Below the pieces are notes generated by a model that saw only the letters and a list, made by a program, of their open reading frames with translations, was not told the origin of the DNA and searched no databases. The position numbers were made by a program, and so were the translations under genes. This document shows, piece after piece, positions 43,386 through 52,438 of a stretch of 64,000 nucleotides of DNA; positions within the stretch are counted from its first letter, which is position 1; every line of letters starts with the position of its first letter. Origin of the DNA: Selenomonadales bacterium (lineage in GTDB: Bacteria > Bacillota > Negativicutes > Selenomonadales > Selenomonadaceae). The stretch is taken from contig CAAGHH010000018.1 in assembly GCA_900769615.1 (NCBI GenBank), positions 1-64,000 on the forward strand. The letters are read 5' to 3'.

Positions 43386-44879
43386 TTATAAGGTAACGCC
43401 ATCTTTAAATATTGCTAATTCGTGTTTATCCAAACTTTCTGATTTGGCCTGTTTGCGTCCCGAAGCTACATCTAATATGTACTGCATAAATTCTTCGCTG
43501 ACTTCTTCCATACTGTTGCCTTCCAAAAGCTTGCCAGCGTTAAAATCAATCCAATTAGACTTGAAATTAGCTAGCTTGGAATTGCTGGCAATTTTTATGG
43601 TTGGAACCGGGCTAGCAAATGGTGTCCCCCGTCCGGTCGTAAATAGTACCATGTGGGCGCCAGACGCTGCCAATGCGTTAGCCGCTACCAAATCATTACC
43701 TGGTGCTTGTAATAAGAGGAGCCCTTTTTCTGAGGCTCTATCACCATAACTTAAGACATCCTGTACTTTGGCACAGCCGCCCTTTTGCACGCAGCCAAGA
43801 GATTTATCTTCCAGCGTTGTTATGCCACCAGCCTTGTTGCCTGGTGATGGATTTTCATTGATTTTTTCGCCATAGCGCATGAAATATTCTTTAAAATTAT
43901 TAATCAACGCCACTGTTTTATTAAACACCGCTTCATTTTGAGCTCGATTCATAAGCAGGGTTTCAGCGCCAAACATTTCCGGAACCTCGGTTAAGATACT
44001 AGTGCCACCCGCAGCAACAATTTTATTTGAGATCATTCCGACCAAAGGATTGGCCGTAATACCAGAAAAACCATCCGAACCGCCACATTTCAGCCCGAGT
44101 ATCAGCTTGCTTGCTGACTGCTTAGTTCGCGTAAACTTGCTAGCATAAGCACAAAGCTCCTTCATGATACTTACACCAGCAGTAATTTCATCAGCAACAT
44201 CCTGACAAACGAGGAACTTAACCCGATTTTCATCATAGTCACCTATGGCCTGTTTCATAAGTTCCACTTGATTGTTTTCACAGCCAAGGGAAAGTACCAG
44301 CACGGCACCAGCATTTGGACTATGCACCAGTCCCGCTAATATCTTTTGCGTATGCAGCTGATCATCACCTAACTGTGAACAGCCATGTGGATGGCTGTAG
44401 GCGTAAATACCATCAATGTTAGCCGTTTTAAACTGCTGGCTCTGCGCCTCAATTTCACGCGCCAGTGAGTTAACGCAGCCAACTGTCGGCACAATCCAGA
44501 CCTCGTTACGAATACCAGCACTGCCATCAGCGCGTTCATACCCCATAAAATAGTACTCATGATCATTTTTTATGGAAGTATTGCCAGCTTGCTCTGGCTC
44601 ATATTCATAAGTCAGCAGATTACCTAGTCTGCTTTTGACATTATGCGTATGCAGCCAAGCTCCAGCCGTTACCGCTTCCTTGGCGCTGCCGATAGGAAAA
44701 CCATATTTTATGACATTTTCACCTTGAGCTATAGCTTTGATCGCCATCTTATGACCAGCTGGAATATCGCTTTGCGCAATATAGGTATTGCCATTGAGCT
44801 CCAGTTTTTCACCTTTAGTTAGTGGTTCAACTGCTACCACCACATTATCCGCTGTATTTATCTGAAAAATCTTTGCCAT
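43386..44879 (-). CDS. uxaA: Altronate dehydratase UxaA
   Basis: 497 residues from ATG 44879. The N-terminal 90 residues form the SAF domain (KAIAQGENVIKYGFPIGSAKEAVTAGAWLHTHNV), and the rest is the catalytic UxaA/GarD-type domain (GCSQLGDDQLHTQKILAGL, LGLKCGGSDGFSGITANP, FTTGRGTPFASPVPTIKIASN). It dehydrates D-altronate to 2-keto-3-deoxygluconate in galacturonate catabolism. It ends the uxaC-uxaB-uxaA operon, 10 bases after uxaB. Confidence 0.9.
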   Translation of the reverse strand: MAKIFQINTADNVVVAVEPLTKGEKLELNGNTYIAQSDIPAGHKMAIKAIAQGENVIKYGFPIGSAKEAVTAGAWLHTHNVKSRLGNLLTYEYEPEQAGNTSIKNDHEYYFMGYERADGSAGIRNEVWIVPTVGCVNSLAREIEAQSQQFKTANIDGIYAYSHPHGCSQLGDDQLHTQKILAGLVHSPNAGAVLVLSLGCENNQVELMKQAIGDYDENRVKFLVCQDVADEITAGVSIMKELCAYASKFTRTKQSASKLILGLKCGGSDGFSGITANPLVGMISNKIVAAGGTSILTEVPEMFGAETLLMNRAQNEAVFNKTVALINNFKEYFMRYGEKINENPSPGNKAGGITTLEDKSLGCVQKGGCAKVQDVLSYGDRASEKGLLLLQAPGNDLVAANALAASGAHMVLFTTGRGTPFASPVPTIKIASNSKLANFKSNWIDFNAGKLLEGNSMEEVSEEFMQYILDVASGRKQAKSESLDKHELAIFKDGVTL

Positions 44880-44888
44880 CAAACCAAC

Positions 44889-46343
44889 CTACTTTCCGAG
44901 TTCTTCGATATGTTTTTTGGCGCCGACAGTCATAATCCGGCTAAAATGTCCATCAACCGCACATTCAAAGCCAGCAATTTGCGTAAGGTCTTCGCCCCAC
45001 CAGTCAGCTGCACTCATGACGTTATGGATATACTCCATATCACTAAGTGCTGACCATTCTTTTATCTTAGCCAGCTTATCAGCGTCATCATGGATCTCAT
45101 AACTATTACCTTCACGCTTGCCGATGAGACACCCATCACCTGCCTCAGTCGTATGATAAAATGCCAGCAGCGCCGCAAAGGAATACGTCAGCCATTTAGG
45201 CAGTTTGCCGTTAGCTTTTACACTGTCCTTCAACGTTGGCAAAACTCTTGCCCGCCATTTGGAAAGTGAATTTAAAGAAATGGCAAGCAAAGCATGATTG
45301 ACAAAGGGATTAGCAAAGCGTTCAAATACTGCCTTGGCAAAGGCCTTGGCTTTAGCCTCCGGCATGTCAACCGTCGGTACAATTTCTTCAAATACCGACT
45401 GCTCCAGCTGTTTAGAAACCGCTTCATCCTGCATACATTCACCAACATAATTAAAGCCAGCTAAATATGCTCCTAATACCATTGATGTATGAGCACCATT
45501 AAGAATACGAACCTTCTGTTCTTTGAATTTTTCAATATCCTCAGTAAATTCTACTTGCAGCTTATCACTATTTAACGGCAGCATAGCCTTAACTCTAGTA
45601 TCACCAATTACCCACAAGCCAAATGGTTCACCCTGATCTAAAAGTTCATCAGTGTAGCCAAGTTCCTGCTCATAAGCAGCAATATCGCTGTGCGGGAAAC
45701 CTGCCACTATCCTATCGACCAACGTACTAGCAAAAATACAAGCCTCATCAAGCCACTTAATGAAATTTGCCTCTAACTGCCACAACTCAGCATATTGTTT
45801 GACACATTTTTTTAAGGTCTCACCATTGTGATCGATAAGCTCGACTGGCAGCATAACTAAACCTTTTTCTTGACTGCCAGCAAAATACTTGTACCGTGTC
45901 CATAAAAGCTTAGTTAATTTAGCTGGAAAAGTTTTAGGCGGGCAATCAGTGAATTTATCACTAGCATCATAAACAATTCCTGCCTCAGTCGTATTGGATA
46001 CAACAAATTTTAGTGTTTCACATTCAGCCAGTTTCATAAAAGCTTCATAATCAGCATAAGCACCGATTACGGAATCAATGCATTTTATGACTCTGTTTTC
46101 TTTATAGGGCTTACCTGCTTTTTGACCGCGCAATGCCACCGTATAAAGATTATTTTGCCGAGCAAAACGCTCATTTTTTTTCGCTCTTGGCATGACTACC
46201 GCTACATTGGCATCAAAATCATTTTCTTCATTAGCTACGTCAATGGCATAATCGACAAAAGCTCGCAAGAAATTACCTTCACCAATCTGCAAAAACTTTA
46301 CTGGATGCTGCTCCCGCTCATACAATTCACTAATATTTTTCAT
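44889..46343 (-). CDS. uxaB: Tagaturonate reductase/altronate oxidoreductase UxaB
   Basis: 484 residues of the mannitol-dehydrogenase-type family: N-terminal VKFLQIGEGNFLRAFVDYAID nucleotide-binding segment, FVVSNTTEAGIVYD, LIDHNGETLKKCV, VDRIVAGFP and the Lys/Asn/His region RILNGAHTSMVLGAYLAGFNYVGECM. Length and motifs fit UxaB rather than UxuB (D-mannonate). It reduces tagaturonate to altronate with NADH. It lies between uxaC and uxaA, 11 bases after uxaC, in one operon. Confidence 0.88.
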   Translation of the reverse strand: MKNISELYEREQHPVKFLQIGEGNFLRAFVDYAIDVANEENDFDANVAVVMPRAKKNERFARQNNLYTVALRGQKAGKPYKENRVIKCIDSVIGAYADYEAFMKLAECETLKFVVSNTTEAGIVYDASDKFTDCPPKTFPAKLTKLLWTRYKYFAGSQEKGLVMLPVELIDHNGETLKKCVKQYAELWQLEANFIKWLDEACIFASTLVDRIVAGFPHSDIAAYEQELGYTDELLDQGEPFGLWVIGDTRVKAMLPLNSDKLQVEFTEDIEKFKEQKVRILNGAHTSMVLGAYLAGFNYVGECMQDEAVSKQLEQSVFEEIVPTVDMPEAKAKAFAKAVFERFANPFVNHALLAISLNSLSKWRARVLPTLKDSVKANGKLPKWLTYSFAALLAFYHTTEAGDGCLIGKREGNSYEIHDDADKLAKIKEWSALSDMEYIHNVMSAADWWGEDLTQIAGFECAVDGHFSRIMTVGAKKHIEELGK

Positions 46344-46354
46344 TGCCTGCTCCC

Positions 46355-47770
46355 TTATTTGTCAAAACCAAAATAGCGATTAGCATTGTTATAGCTTATA
46401 TCTTCAACAATTTTGCCTAAAAATTCGATATCAGCTGGATATTCACCATTTTCTACGAGATTTCCTAATAAGTTGCACAGAATACGACGATAATATTCAT
46501 GCCGTGTATAGGAAAGGAAGGAACGGGAATCAGTAAGCATACCTAAAGCATTGCCAAGCACCGAAAGATTGCCCACGTTAGCTAATTGTGCTTCCATGCC
46601 AAGCTTAGTGTCATTAAACCACCAAGCAGCACCCTGCTGGATTTTTCCGGGAACCTCTGGTCCCTGGAAGGAACCGATTATCGTGCCAATCATCGCATTA
46701 TCAGCTGGATTCAAAGAATAAATAATAAGCTTAGGCAAAGCATAGTTCTTTTCCATGGCATCCATTAAATGGACCAAGCCTTCACCACAGTTATAAGTTG
46801 CTATGCAATCAAACCCAGTATCTGGACCTAAACGATCATACATATTGCTATTGTTATCCCGAAGGGCTGAATAATGAATCTGCATTGCCCAGCCACGCTT
46901 AGTATATTCCTTACCTAAGAACAACAGTAATGCAGTTTTATATTTTTCAATTTCGTCTTTGGTCGGCTCACCCTTGCCATTGATAACCTTGCCAACAATA
47001 TCATCAAGTTCATATTCATCTGCTGGATTACAGAATACATATTCCAGCGCATGGTCAGCAGCCTTGCAGCCCATTTCAGCAAAGAAGTCTATTCTCTTAC
47101 TCAGTGCATCGCGGATATCCTGCATCGTGCTGATTTCAATACCTGCAGCCTGTCCCAGCTCATATTTCATATAATTTTCCCATTCCGGTTTTTCAATGCG
47201 CATAGCCTTATCCGGACGCATAGCTGGCAAAACCTTGGCTGAGCATTTACCATCTTCTTTAATTTTTTTATGCCATTTAAGATCATCGGCTGGATCATCA
47301 GTCGTGCAAATAACCTTTACATTAGACTGTTTTATAATTCCTTGAACCGACATATCCGGCTCTTGTAATTTTTCATTGCAAAGCTGCCATATTTCTTCTG
47401 CCGTGTCACCATTTAACGTTTTATTGCAATTGAAATACCGTTTTAACTCTAAATGAGTCCAATGATACAAAGGATTACCTATAGCCCGTGGCAAAGCCTC
47501 AGCAAATTTTTGAAATTTTTCTCTAGCCGTAGATTTATCGCCAGTGATGTATTTTTCATCTACACCATTGGTGCGAATCATCCGCCATTTATAGTGGTCA
47601 CCGCCTAGCCAGACCTCAGTAATATCCTTAAAACGATGATCTTCCGCTATTTCCTGCGGACTGATATGACAATGATAGTCAATAATCGGCATCTTCGCTG
47701 CATATTCATGATAAAGCTTTTTTGCCGTTTCTGTTTGTAATAAAAAGTCTTCGTCCATAAATGGTTTCAT
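46355..47770 (-). CDS. uxaC: Glucuronate/galacturonate isomerase UxaC
   Basis: 471 residues, the usual length for UxaC. The start has the metal-binding pair MPIIDYHCHISPQEIAEDHRF of the amidohydrolase-like fold; RAIGNPLYHWTHLELKRYF, CTTDDPADDLKWHK, AMQIHYSALRDNNSNMYDRLGPDTGFD and SFLSYTRHEYYRRILCNLLGNLVENGEYP complete the family pattern. It isomerises D-glucuronate to fructuronate and D-galacturonate to tagaturonate. It is the first gene of the uxa operon, downstream of a consensus promoter and operator. Confidence 0.95.
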   Translation of the reverse strand: MKPFMDEDFLLQTETAKKLYHEYAAKMPIIDYHCHISPQEIAEDHRFKDITEVWLGGDHYKWRMIRTNGVDEKYITGDKSTAREKFQKFAEALPRAIGNPLYHWTHLELKRYFNCNKTLNGDTAEEIWQLCNEKLQEPDMSVQGIIKQSNVKVICTTDDPADDLKWHKKIKEDGKCSAKVLPAMRPDKAMRIEKPEWENYMKYELGQAAGIEISTMQDIRDALSKRIDFFAEMGCKAADHALEYVFCNPADEYELDDIVGKVINGKGEPTKDEIEKYKTALLLFLGKEYTKRGWAMQIHYSALRDNNSNMYDRLGPDTGFDCIATYNCGEGLVHLMDAMEKNYALPKLIIYSLNPADNAMIGTIIGSFQGPEVPGKIQQGAAWWFNDTKLGMEAQLANVGNLSVLGNALGMLTDSRSFLSYTRHEYYRRILCNLLGNLVENGEYPADIEFLGKIVEDISYNNANRYFGFDK

Positions 47771-47846
47771 GATAAATTACCTCCCTATTGTACCGCTGCT
47801 TGCTATTATAAAATCTTTCATTAAAATTACTTATCTTTACATTTAT

Positions 47847-47860
47847 TGTAAGCTCTTACA
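47847..47860 (-). promoter_or_regulatory. LacI-type operator over uxaC start site
   Basis: TGTAAG-NN-CTTACA palindrome overlapping the predicted transcription start of uxaCBA. The pattern suits LacI-family repressors; the lacI-family gene at 48902 is the likely ligand, and its own promoter has the same TGTAAGCT half site. A CcpA-type cre site is an alternative reading. Confidence 0.6.
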
Positions 47861-47865
47861 CTATT

Positions 47866-47894
47866 ATTGTAAGACTTTTCCTGCTCATTGTCAA
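47866..47894 (-). promoter_or_regulatory. Sigma-70-type promoter of uxaCBA
   Basis: Minus strand TTGACA (47889-47894), 17 bases, TACAAT (47866-47871). Both boxes are near consensus with ideal spacing, and the LacI-type operator follows immediately downstream. Confidence 0.85.
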
Positions 47895-47998
47895 CGTATT
47901 TTTAAGGATTTCTTATTGTTTAGTCTCCTAAATATCGCAGAAAAGTACTAATTAATGGTGTTGACATCAGGCTAAAGGAGTTGATTAAATCAAAGTTG

Positions 47999-48207
47999 AC
48001 GTAATCGAAATGGAAATCATGCCAGACCATGTGCATATACTTTTAGAGGCAGACCCATCAATATGGTATTCATAAAGCGGTTAAAAACATAAAAGGAAAA
48101 ACATCGAGAGTGCTAAGACAATAATTTCCCTAGCTACGTTCTCGTATTCCTGCTTTATGGACAAACAGTTATTTCTGTTCCACTGTTGGCAGAGCATATA
48201 GCCTGTT
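47999..48207 (+). pseudogene. IS200-type TnpA (Y1 transposase) remnant
   Basis: Reading with frameshifts and stops gives VIEMEIMPDHVHILLEADPS, which keeps the HUH (His-Val-His) metal-binding motif, then GIHKAVKNIKGKTSRVLRQ and SRIPALWTNSYFCSTVGRA. These match the middle of IS200 TnpA. Two in-frame stops and a shift break it, and the catalytic Tyr region is absent. Confidence 0.7.
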
Positions 48208-48374
48208 TTTTATCTAAAACGAAAAATCCGTACATCACCACCATCTTTCAAAAAATAAGGAAATACAAGTCCTTCACTTTGAAGCAAGCTGGATGGAAGC
48301 TCAACGAAGCGGACAATAGTATCGTAATAGGCAAACAACGCTACCGCTATGCAAAGTTGAGAGAAATAAATTGA
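48186..48374 (+). pseudogene. TnpB fragment
   Basis: About 60 codons ending KYKSFTLKQAGWKLNEADNSIVIGKQRYRYAKLREIN, which match the N-terminal third of IS605 TnpB/OrfB (the KSFT...IxIxGxxY region). It runs straight on from tnpA, so the start of tnpB and all of its nuclease domain are missing. Confidence 0.6.
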
Positions 48375-48817
48375 ACGTGAAGGAAATCACATTTTCTTCG
48401 CATAGAATAAAAATATATGGGCAGGGCATTGCCCATTGTTGAGAGAACTCATAAGACCTGCCATTTCAGCAGGCAAGGTTCGCTAATATCTCAGAATACC
48501 ATAGCTTTAGCTATGGGGAGTATGTCAAATGAAACTGCTTTCTTAAAGTACTTGTTTGTAATCCCTTACAATGCCAATTATAGATATCAACAGCAGTATT
48601 ATCAATAAACTGTTATTATTTTTTGAAAATTTATTATTTAGTCATAGTTAACGAAATTTCTATTATTTGTTTCTATTTGTTTCGTATTTCGCGTTTTTAT
48701 ACGCAATATTTTATTATTTATGCTTATTGATATGAACTTATTGTGCATAAATTCATTTTAATTATTGGTGCTAAACATTTTATCTGATTGATTTATTAGA
48801 AAAATCAATGTAAGCTA

Positions 48818-48847
48818 TTGCAAAATTTACGCTATTTGCTATACAAT
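48818..48847 (+). promoter_or_regulatory. Promoter of lacI-family gene with operator half site
   Basis: TTGCAA (48818-48823), 18 bases, TACAAT (48842-48847). Just upstream, at 48809-48816, lies TGTAAGCT, identical to one arm of the uxaC operator, which suggests autoregulation. Confidence 0.5.
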
Positions 48848-48901
48848 ATGGAATATAGGACATCTTGTTTTACATTTTGTTACAATTTACAGGAGGTTGC
48901 T

Positions 48902-49918
48902 ATGACTATTTATGATATCGCCAAGGCCTGCGGCGTTTCTATTGCCACAGTTTCCCGCGTCTTAAACAATAGTGATAAAGTAAGCAGCAAAACTCGACAA
49001 AAGGTACTTGCTGTTATCAAACAAGAAAATTACACCCCCAACCCTTTTGCCCGTGGTCTCGGCCTTGATTCCATGAAGATGATCGGGCTGCTTTGTACCG
49101 ATGTAGCTGACGCCTTTTATGCAAAAGCCGTAGCCCTCGTCGAACATGAATTAAAGCAGCACCATCTTGATATGATGCTGGTATGCACTGGTGATGAACT
49201 TAGTGAAAAGAAAAAATATATCCAGTTTTTATTAAAAAAGCACGTTGATGCTATCATCCTTATCGGTTCCCCCTTCCATGAGGCAGGGGATAACTCTCAT
49301 CTAGCGGAAGCTTCCCAGGAAGTACCTATCATTGCCATTAACAGTCTGTTAGATATTCCCAATATTTATAGCGTACTCTGTGACGAAGCTGGCGGTATTG
49401 AGCTAGCCGTTAATGAACTGGCAAAGGCTGGCTGCCAAAATATCCTCTATCTCTATGACAGCTTAAATTACAGTGGCAAGCAGAAGCTCCAAGGTTTAGC
49501 CAGCGGTTTAAAAAACAATCATTTGCCACATCAAGAAAAACTAATCTTGCAAGTCGCTAAAAATTTAACGGCAGCTGAAGCTGCCGTTAACAAGTTATTG
49601 ACCAATAATCAGCAATTTGACGCTATAATTGGCTCCGAAGATATTATCGCCATTGGTGCCCAAAAAGCTTTATCTGCTGCTAAATTAACCATACCGGTCA
49701 TCGGCTGCAACAACTCCGTACTTGCTGAATGCTCGACGCCAGCTCTTACCAGCATTGACAACCGTTTGGATATATTATGCCCAGCAGCAGTTGACGTTTT
49801 AAGCAAAATTCTTGAGCAAGGACCCGATGCCGCTCCTAGTCAGACTATTTTCCCCGCCCTAATCGCCTATCGAACAAGTTTTAACCACCAAAAAGACCCC
49901 CAACGGTCCGGTCGTTGA
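48902..49918 (+). CDS. LacI-family transcriptional regulator
   Basis: 338 residues from ATG 48902, with AGGAGG five bases before it; an upstream start is not supported. The N-terminal helix-turn-helix MTIYDIAKACGVSIATVSRVLNNSDKVSSKTRQKVL is the LacI/PurR DNA-binding domain including the hinge. Residues about 60-335 form the periplasmic-binding-like sensor (IGLLCTDVADAFYAKAV, DAIILIGSPF, DEAGGIELAVNEL). It most likely represses the divergent uxaCBA operon in response to a hexuronate or its product. Confidence 0.9.
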   Translation: MTIYDIAKACGVSIATVSRVLNNSDKVSSKTRQKVLAVIKQENYTPNPFARGLGLDSMKMIGLLCTDVADAFYAKAVALVEHELKQHHLDMMLVCTGDELSEKKKYIQFLLKKHVDAIILIGSPFHEAGDNSHLAEASQEVPIIAINSLLDIPNIYSVLCDEAGGIELAVNELAKAGCQNILYLYDSLNYSGKQKLQGLASGLKNNHLPHQEKLILQVAKNLTAAEAAVNKLLTNNQQFDAIIGSEDIIAIGAQKALSAAKLTIPVIGCNNSVLAECSTPALTSIDNRLDILCPAAVDVLSKILEQGPDAAPSQTIFPALIAYRTSFNHQKDPQRSGR

Positions 49919-49924
49919 AGGTCT
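49894..49924 (-). terminator. Terminator of cstA-type gene, overlapping lacI end
   Basis: Minus-strand hairpin AGACC..AACG / CGTT..GGTCT followed by TCTTTTTGG. It lies between the convergent genes and includes the last codons and stop of the lacI-family gene, so it may act on both strands. Confidence 0.65.
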
Positions 49925-49938
49925 AATTAATGATAAAA

Positions 49939-51360
49939 TTATCCTTTATGCCGTGAAATATGGCGAGCAAACAACATCACGCATATTATCGCAAAAATTA
50001 TTCCCGCTGGATATGAAATAGCCGTTGGCAATTGCAAGCCTTCGGGAGCTTGCAATATATAAGTAAATGTAACCGCCGACATAAATGTTGCCGGAACTGC
50101 CGGAATCAGCCAGGTCTTAGTACCTGGCTTTTTAGCATACAGGTAAACAGCACCAGTCCACAATACAATCATCGCCAATGTCTGATTGGTCCAAGAGAAA
50201 TACCGCCAAATAATATTAAAATCCATCTGTGATAAAATACCGCCAATAGCTAAAAGCGGAATCGCAAACATTAAACGTTTAGTTGCCTTGCTTTGATCAA
50301 CTTTAAACCAGTCTGCAAGTGTAAGCCGAGCTGAACGGAATGCCGTATCACCAGACGTAATCGGACAAGCAACCACACCAAGCATAGCGAGGACTGCACC
50401 GATTCCAGTTCCCATAAAGCCTACACAAATGTCATAGACTACGCTTCCCGCACCACCAGCTTTCATGGCAGCAGCTAATCCGCCAGTACCATCATAGAAC
50501 GTCACCCCGGCAGCAGCCCAAATAAGCGCAATAATACCTTCCGAAACCATAGCGCCATAAAATACTGGACGACCTAAACGTTCATCTTTAAGGCAGCGAG
50601 CCATAATTGGTGACTGCGTTGAATGGAAACCGGATATAGCTCCACAAGCTACTGTAATGAACATCAACGGCCAAATAGGCATTTTTTCTGCACCTAGCGG
50701 ATGCAGATTGCTAAGCGACATTTCCGGCATCGTATGTCCGCCAACACCAAATAACATACCAGCCATAATACCAAGTGCCATAATGATAAGGCAGGCGCCA
50801 AACAACGGATAAAACCTAGCTATTATCGTGTCAATTGGCAAAAGCGTTGCCAAGAAATAATAGATAAGTACACACGGCAGTACATAAGTCACTGCTACAC
50901 CAGTAAGTTTAGCTAAAAGACCAGCTGGTCCCGTCATAAATACAGTACCAACTAACACCAGCAGTACCACTGAAAAAACACGCATTATCGTAAGCATTGT
51001 TTTGCCCATATGATTGCCTACTACTTCAGAAATACTCTTGCCATCCTCGCGCAAAGAAATCATTCCGGAAAGATAATCGTGCACACCACCAGCAAAAATA
51101 GTACCAAATACAATCCATAGATAAACACTGGGGCCCCAAATAGCACCACCCAAAGCTCCAAAAATCGGTCCTAAACCAGCTATATTTAATAGCTGAATCA
51201 TAAACACCTTCCAAGTGGGAAGCGGAATATAATCCACACCATCATTATGAACCATGGCTGGGGTTGTTTTATCCGTTGGCCCGAATAAATTGTCAACAAT
51301 CTTGCCATAAATAAAATAGCCGCCAATCAGGGCTAACAAAGCTACCAAAAAGGCTGTCAT
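49939..51360 (-). CDS. CstA-family peptide/pyruvate transporter
   Basis: 473 residues with about 12-13 hydrophobic segments. The start (GGYFIYGKIVDNLFGPTDKTTPAMVHNDGVDYIPLPTWKVFMIQLLNIAGLGPIFGALGGAIWGP) and later GAISGFHSTQSPIMARCL and GVVACPITSGDTAFRSARL are the CstA signature. It is the short CstA form common in Firmicutes and anaerobes. CstA proteins import peptides or pyruvate under carbon limitation; which substrate this one takes cannot be told. A good promoter lies upstream. Confidence 0.85.
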   Translation of the reverse strand: MTAFLVALLALIGGYFIYGKIVDNLFGPTDKTTPAMVHNDGVDYIPLPTWKVFMIQLLNIAGLGPIFGALGGAIWGPSVYLWIVFGTIFAGGVHDYLSGMISLREDGKSISEVVGNHMGKTMLTIMRVFSVVLLVLVGTVFMTGPAGLLAKLTGVAVTYVLPCVLIYYFLATLLPIDTIIARFYPLFGACLIIMALGIMAGMLFGVGGHTMPEMSLSNLHPLGAEKMPIWPLMFITVACGAISGFHSTQSPIMARCLKDERLGRPVFYGAMVSEGIIALIWAAAGVTFYDGTGGLAAAMKAGGAGSVVYDICVGFMGTGIGAVLAMLGVVACPITSGDTAFRSARLTLADWFKVDQSKATKRLMFAIPLLAIGGILSQMDFNIIWRYFSWTNQTLAMIVLWTGAVYLYAKKPGTKTWLIPAVPATFMSAVTFTYILQAPEGLQLPTAISYPAGIIFAIICVMLFARHISRHKG

Positions 51361-51457
51361 AACATTTCACTCCATTCTCTATCAATATCATGCTTTAATA
51401 ATAATTGCGTTCTTGCTGCCCTCCCCTTAACTATAGTTTATATAAAAATATGTTATC

Positions 51458-51486
51458 ATACTAACACAAACATTCAGAATTGTCTA
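51458..51486 (-). promoter_or_regulatory. Promoter of cstA-type gene
   Basis: Minus strand TAGACA (51481-51486), 17 bases, TAGTAT (51458-51463). Both boxes are one or two bases from consensus with ideal spacing. The leader to the ATG at 51360 is about 90 bases. Confidence 0.5.
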
Positions 51487-51646
51487 TACAATATTATTTG
51501 AATTAAGATACTGAATTTTTATGCCATTCATAGCCACAAGGTATAATCTAATTAACAGTTTATATTTTGAGTAGCCAACTTTAGACCATTGCGTTATAAT
51601 TGAGCTAGTATTTTTTTTTAAAAGCAGTTATTTTAAGGAGTTATTT

Positions 51647-52438
51647 ATGGAAATTATTTTATTTTTGCTGCTAGGCATTAGTGTCGGTATTTTCGGCACG
51701 CTAGTTGGCATCGGCGGCGGTCTTATCTGTGTACCAATTTTTATTTTGCTAATGTCTGACGGTGGTATTTATCCTTATTTTCATTCAGCCGCTCAGATTA
51801 CTGGCACTTCACTAGTTATCGTACTTGCCAACGCCGTCTCCGGAACCATTGCTTACATCAAACAGCAGCGGGTCTTTTTTAAAGCTGCTATTCCCTTTGC
51901 ATTAGCTACGCTCCCTGGTGCGTTTTTTGGTTCCTATATCGTCGACAGTTTCAGCGGACCCATGCTTGATTTTTATTTTGGGATGTTCCTCCTCATAATG
52001 GCTTGCATTATGTATTGGAATTCTACTCACAAACCGCCTGCTGACATTATGGATCTGCCAAAGGATTTTGTTTTTAATAAATGGATCGGTATCGGTGCCA
52101 GCTTCCTCGTCGGTTTCCTCTCAAGTATTTTTGGCATTGGCGGTGGCGTAATTCACGTTCCGCTAATGATTTATCTCTTAGGGTTCCCTGTACACGTAGC
52201 AACCGCTACTTCCCATTTTGTCCTTGCCTGTTCATCAGCCTTTGGCGTAGTTTCGCATTTCCTGCTGGATCACATTATTTGGCTGCCAGCTATCGGCATT
52301 GCCGCTGGCGCAGCTATCGGGGCGCAAATTGGTGCTAAAATTTCTCAAAAAACAAAGTCCAAGATAATTCTCGGACTTTTATCACTCGCTATGTTTGCCC
52401 TTGGCTGCCGTTTAATTTTACTAGGCAGCACTCATTAA
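51647..52438 (+). CDS. TauE/SafE-family sulfite/anion exporter
   Basis: 263 residues with seven to eight membrane segments in two repeats. The glycine motifs FGTLVGIGGGLICVPIFI and SIFGIGGGVIHVPLMI, one in each half, are typical of TauE/SafE transporters that export sulfite or organosulfur anions across the cytoplasmic membrane. AAGGAG lies before the ATG. It converges with the methyltransferase gene downstream; the coding regions overlap by 4 bases. Confidence 0.85.
   Translation: MEIILFLLLGISVGIFGTLVGIGGGLICVPIFILLMSDGGIYPYFHSAAQITGTSLVIVLANAVSGTIAYIKQQRVFFKAAIPFALATLPGAFFGSYIVDSFSGPMLDFYFGMFLLIMACIMYWNSTHKPPADIMDLPKDFVFNKWIGIGASFLVGFLSSIFGIGGGVIHVPLMIYLLGFPVHVATATSHFVLACSSAFGVVSHFLLDHIIWLPAIGIAAGAAIGAQIGAKISQKTKSKIILGLLSLAMFALGCRLILLGSTH

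Larger units (their letters stand above)
47965..48528 (+). mobile_element. IS200/IS605-family element remnant
   Basis: A decayed tnpA and a short tnpB piece are followed by the typical right end of such elements: hairpins GGGCA..TGCCC, CCTGC..GCAGG and CCATAGC..GCTATGG, ending GGGGAGTATGTCAA at 48528. The right end corresponds to the region that forms the omegaRNA scaffold in intact TnpB systems. Most of tnpB is deleted, so the element is dead. Confidence 0.65.

Noticed and set aside
47847..47860. CcpA catabolite-response element
   Set aside because: The arms fit a cre-like pattern, but the central CG is missing and the same half site occurs at the local lacI-family gene; kept only as an alternative.
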